From JBFIHZ01 sp041601535 (GTDB lineage: Bacteria > Pseudomonadota > Gammaproteobacteria > Xanthomonadales > SZUA-36): a stretch of 8,439 bases of DNA. Below, one piece after another: positions 6,811 through 8,439 of this stretch. Numbering within the stretch: the first letter of the stretch is position 1; every line of letters starts with the position of its first letter. Both the position numbers and the translations under genes were made by a program. The notes beneath the pieces were generated by a model, which saw nothing but the letters and a program-made list of their open reading frames with translations, had not been told where the DNA came from and did no database searches. The stretch lies in contig JBFIHZ010000165.1 of the NCBI GenBank assembly GCA_041601535.1, forward strand, positions 1 through 8,439, in the 5' to 3' direction.

Positions 6811-8077
6811 AAAGGGCGGCTTTCGCAGCGCGTTTGGCCCCGGGCTGCTGTTCGCCGGCACGGCCATCGGCCTGTCCCACCTGGTGCAGTCCACCCGTGC
6901 GGGTGCGGTATACGGCCTGGTGATTGGCGCGGCCATCCTGCTGATCCATTTGCTTAAATATCCCTTGTTCCGTTTTGGCGCGTATTACACCGCCGCCGCC
7001 GGAGAGTCATTGATCGAAGGCTACCGCCGCCAGGGCCGGTTTGCGGTGTGGCTGTTGCTGGGGGCGATGCTCAGCTACATGTTCTTTGCCATGGGCGCGG
7101 TAGGCATGCTGTCCGCTGCGCTGATCCAGACGGTGCTGGGCTTTGAGGCCGATGCGCGCCTGCTGGGTGCCGGCATCCTGGCCGGACTGGTGGTGTTTCT
7201 GCTGATTGGCCAGTACCACTGGCTGGACCGGGTTAACAAGGTACTGATCCTGGTGCTGGCCATTTCAACCTTCGCTGCGGCGATCCTGTCACTGCCATCG
7301 CTAAGCTGGAGCATGCTGACCTTGCCGGCCGAACAGGTGGACCTGAAACTGTTGCTGTTTGTCGCGGCCCTGGGCGGTTTTATGCCGGTATCCAGCGACA
7401 GTTCCGCCTGGCAATCGGTATGGACGCTGGCCAAGGCACGCGATGCCGGCGTCAAGCCACAACTCGGCCCGGTACTGGCGGATTTCAACATCGGTTACTG
7501 GGGTTCGGCGTTTTTTGCCGTTTGCTTCCTGATTATGGGTGCGGCGCTGATGCACCGTCAGGACGTTGCGCCCGCGGCGGATGCGGTGCCCTTCGCCGCC
7601 CAGTTACTGGGCTTGTACCAGACCGCACTGGGTGCGTGGGCCGCGCCGTTGATTGGCGCATCGGTAATCTCCGTGATGCTGACCACGGCACTGGCCGGCC
7701 TGGACGCGCTGCCGCGCGTGCTGGTGGTGATTACCCGCGTGTTATCGGGAGCTGAAGTGGGGACAGCCACCGATATCCAGGTGGATGGCTCAATGATGTA
7801 CCGGCTGTATGTGATTCTGCTGGCGGCCGGTGCCATCACGGCGACTTACCTGCTGGCCGGGTCGTTCAGGGCCTTTCTTGATTTCGGTACCACGGTTGCC
7901 TTCCTGGTGGCGCCAGTCATTGCCGTACTCAATCACCGGGCGGTCTTTGGCGCTGTCGTGCCGCCGGAATCCCGCCCGGGGCGCGGCATGTGGTTATGGA
8001 GCATTATCGGCATAATCGCATTTGTCAGCTTTACACTGACCTGGTTCGGCCTGTTATTTGGCGGCTACCTGGACTGA
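6803..8077 (+). CDS. NRAMP-related inner-membrane transporter lacking the canonical metal motifs
   Basis: This 424-residue, very hydrophobic protein has about 11 membrane segments (for example near 10-34, 35-58, 80-111, 120-136, 146-163, 183-205, 228-250 and 398-420), the layout of the NRAMP/MntH (SLC11) family with a LeuT-type fold. Family similarity shows in GPGLLFAGTAIGLSHLVQS near residues 12-30 and in the segment-6 motif GGFMPVSSDSSAW around 191-203. Classical NRAMPs carry DPGN in segment 1 and MPH in segment 6 to bind Mn2+/Fe2+. By my alignment DPGN becomes GLSH (23-26) and MPH becomes MPV (194-196), so only the Met is kept. This group is commonly annotated as a divalent metal cation transporter; the cargo here is uncertain and could be another metal, or inferentially a non-metal solute. 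It is probably co-translated with the upstream dioxygenase through the 8-nt overlap. It is the last gene of the operon. Confidence 0.85.
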   Translation: MAEKGGFRSAFGPGLLFAGTAIGLSHLVQSTRAGAVYGLVIGAAILLIHLLKYPLFRFGAYYTAAAGESLIEGYRRQGRFAVWLLLGAMLSYMFFAMGAVGMLSAALIQTVLGFEADARLLGAGILAGLVVFLLIGQYHWLDRVNKVLILVLAISTFAAAILSLPSLSWSMLTLPAEQVDLKLLLFVAALGGFMPVSSDSSAWQSVWTLAKARDAGVKPQLGPVLADFNIGYWGSAFFAVCFLIMGAALMHRQDVAPAADAVPFAAQLLGLYQTALGAWAAPLIGASVISVMLTTALAGLDALPRVLVVITRVLSGAEVGTATDIQVDGSMMYRLYVILLAAGAITATYLLAGSFRAFLDFGTTVAFLVAPVIAVLNHRAVFGAVVPPESRPGRGMWLWSIIGIIAFVSFTLTWFGLLFGGYLD

Positions 8078-8095
8078 AGCGGGCGGCGCCGGTTC

Positions 8096-8112
8096 CGGCT
8101 GTCACACAGCCG
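8096..8112. terminator. Candidate hairpin between convergent genes
   Basis: A 7-bp GC-rich inverted repeat (8096-8102 and 8106-8112) with a 3-nt loop lies 18 bp after the transporter stop. No T tract follows on either strand, so it is at best a weak or factor-assisted terminator. A second small palindrome, cctggccagg, lies at 8128-8137. Confidence 0.25.
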
Positions 8113-8167
8113 TCGTCGAACCTTGGCCCTGGCCAGGCCGACCGACCATCAAACCCGCAGCAGGCTC

Positions 8168-8212
8168 AGCCAAAGCGGGATCAGCCACAGCGGGAGCGAC
8201 CCAAGCGGGCGC
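8168..8212 (+). repeat. Three degenerate 15-bp tandem repeats
   Basis: Three adjacent 15-bp units (8168-8182, 8183-8197, 8198-8212) share a core of the form cAnAGCGGG, with agcc-type starts in the first two copies. They lie in the non-coding gap between the convergent transporter and Calx-beta-like genes. In one plus-strand frame the units would read as QPKRD, QPQRE and RPKRA, but that frame has no credible start or ribosome site. Confidence 0.5.
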
Positions 8213-8235
8213 GTAGCCTCTCGCGAGCACGGACC

Positions 8236-8439
8236 TCACAATTCTGACTCAAACCCGTCCATCAGGATAATGTCATGATCGTCATCACGGTTGATTACGG
8301 CCACGTCTGACGGGTTTCGTCCTGCATAGGCCTTGTCCGCGCTGCTGGCGCTGCCGGTAACAATCAGGTAGGGCTGGTTACCGTCGCTATCTGCATCATC
8401 CAGCCCGGTCACCGTTATCAGCTGCGCCGCGGTGGTGCC
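8236..8439 (-). CDS. C-terminal fragment of a Calx-beta-like secreted or surface protein
   Basis: The minus-strand frame is open from the right edge to TGA (8236-8238), giving 67 residues of a protein whose start lies outside the window. The fragment reads as a Calx-beta-like repeat of extracellular bacterial proteins: ITVTGLDDADSDGNQPYLIV, then SADKAYAGRNPSDVAVINRD, rich in Asp and Gly as expected for calcium-binding beta-sandwich modules. It ends with a short acidic linker and IILMDGFESEL, resembling the DGFE-type C-terminal tails seen on many exported gammaproteobacterial proteins. It converges on the transporter gene with a 158-bp gap and no clear terminator. Family assignment is from recognition of the motif style; overall size and function cannot be seen. 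Confidence 0.7.
   Translation of the reverse strand, partial: GTTAAQLITVTGLDDADSDGNQPYLIVTGSASSADKAYAGRNPSDVAVINRDDDHDIILMDGFESEL

Noticed and set aside
7990..8247. Plus-strand open frame overlapping the end of the transporter
   Set aside because: No ribosome site or family similarity was seen, and it overlaps both the transporter end and the minus-strand Calx-beta-like gene. Its repeat-like tail is reported as DNA repeats instead.

Overview
The window is GC-rich, tightly packed bacterial DNA. It suggests a Gram-negative, probably marine gammaproteobacterium. The basis is an outer-membrane TonB-dependent receptor ending in Phe, Sec signal peptides, a secreted BNR-repeat protein, and a Calx-beta-like protein ending in a DGFE-type tail. 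The taxonomic placement is inference; there is no rRNA or other marker gene here.

Layout from left to right. (1) Positions 1-1867, minus strand: the N-terminal 622 codons of a secreted VPS10/BNR Asp-box repeat protein, cut by the left edge. (2) 1909-1938: a strong intrinsic terminator in the gap before it. (3) 1976-4393, minus strand: a complete 805-residue TonB-dependent receptor. (4) 4394-4751: a 358-bp divergent intergenic region, presumably holding the promoters for both directions. (5) 4752-8077, plus strand: three genes that look like one operon. They encode an FMN-dependent alpha-hydroxy-acid dehydrogenase/oxidase (LldD family), a TauD/TfdA-family Fe(II)/2-oxoglutarate dioxygenase, and a polytopic NRAMP-related transporter whose start codon overlaps the dioxygenase stop. 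(6) 8078-8235: a 158-bp convergent gap with a small hairpin and a short degenerate 15-bp tandem repeat. (7) 8236-8439, minus strand: the C-terminal 67 residues of a probable surface or secreted protein, cut by the right edge.

Working together (inference): the receptor would bring a scarce substrate or chelate across the outer membrane and the NRAMP-like protein would move something across the inner membrane. In the cytoplasm the dioxygenase could hydroxylate an organic acid, and the LldD-like flavoenzyme could oxidise the resulting 2-hydroxy acid to a 2-oxo acid. The NRAMP-like protein has lost the canonical DPGN and MPH metal-binding signatures, and the dioxygenase lacks one taurine-contacting residue of TauD. 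The substrate is therefore unlikely to be read correctly from the family names alone. This uptake-plus-oxidation module is the most interesting hypothesis in the window. No mobile element, tRNA, rRNA or CRISPR array was seen.
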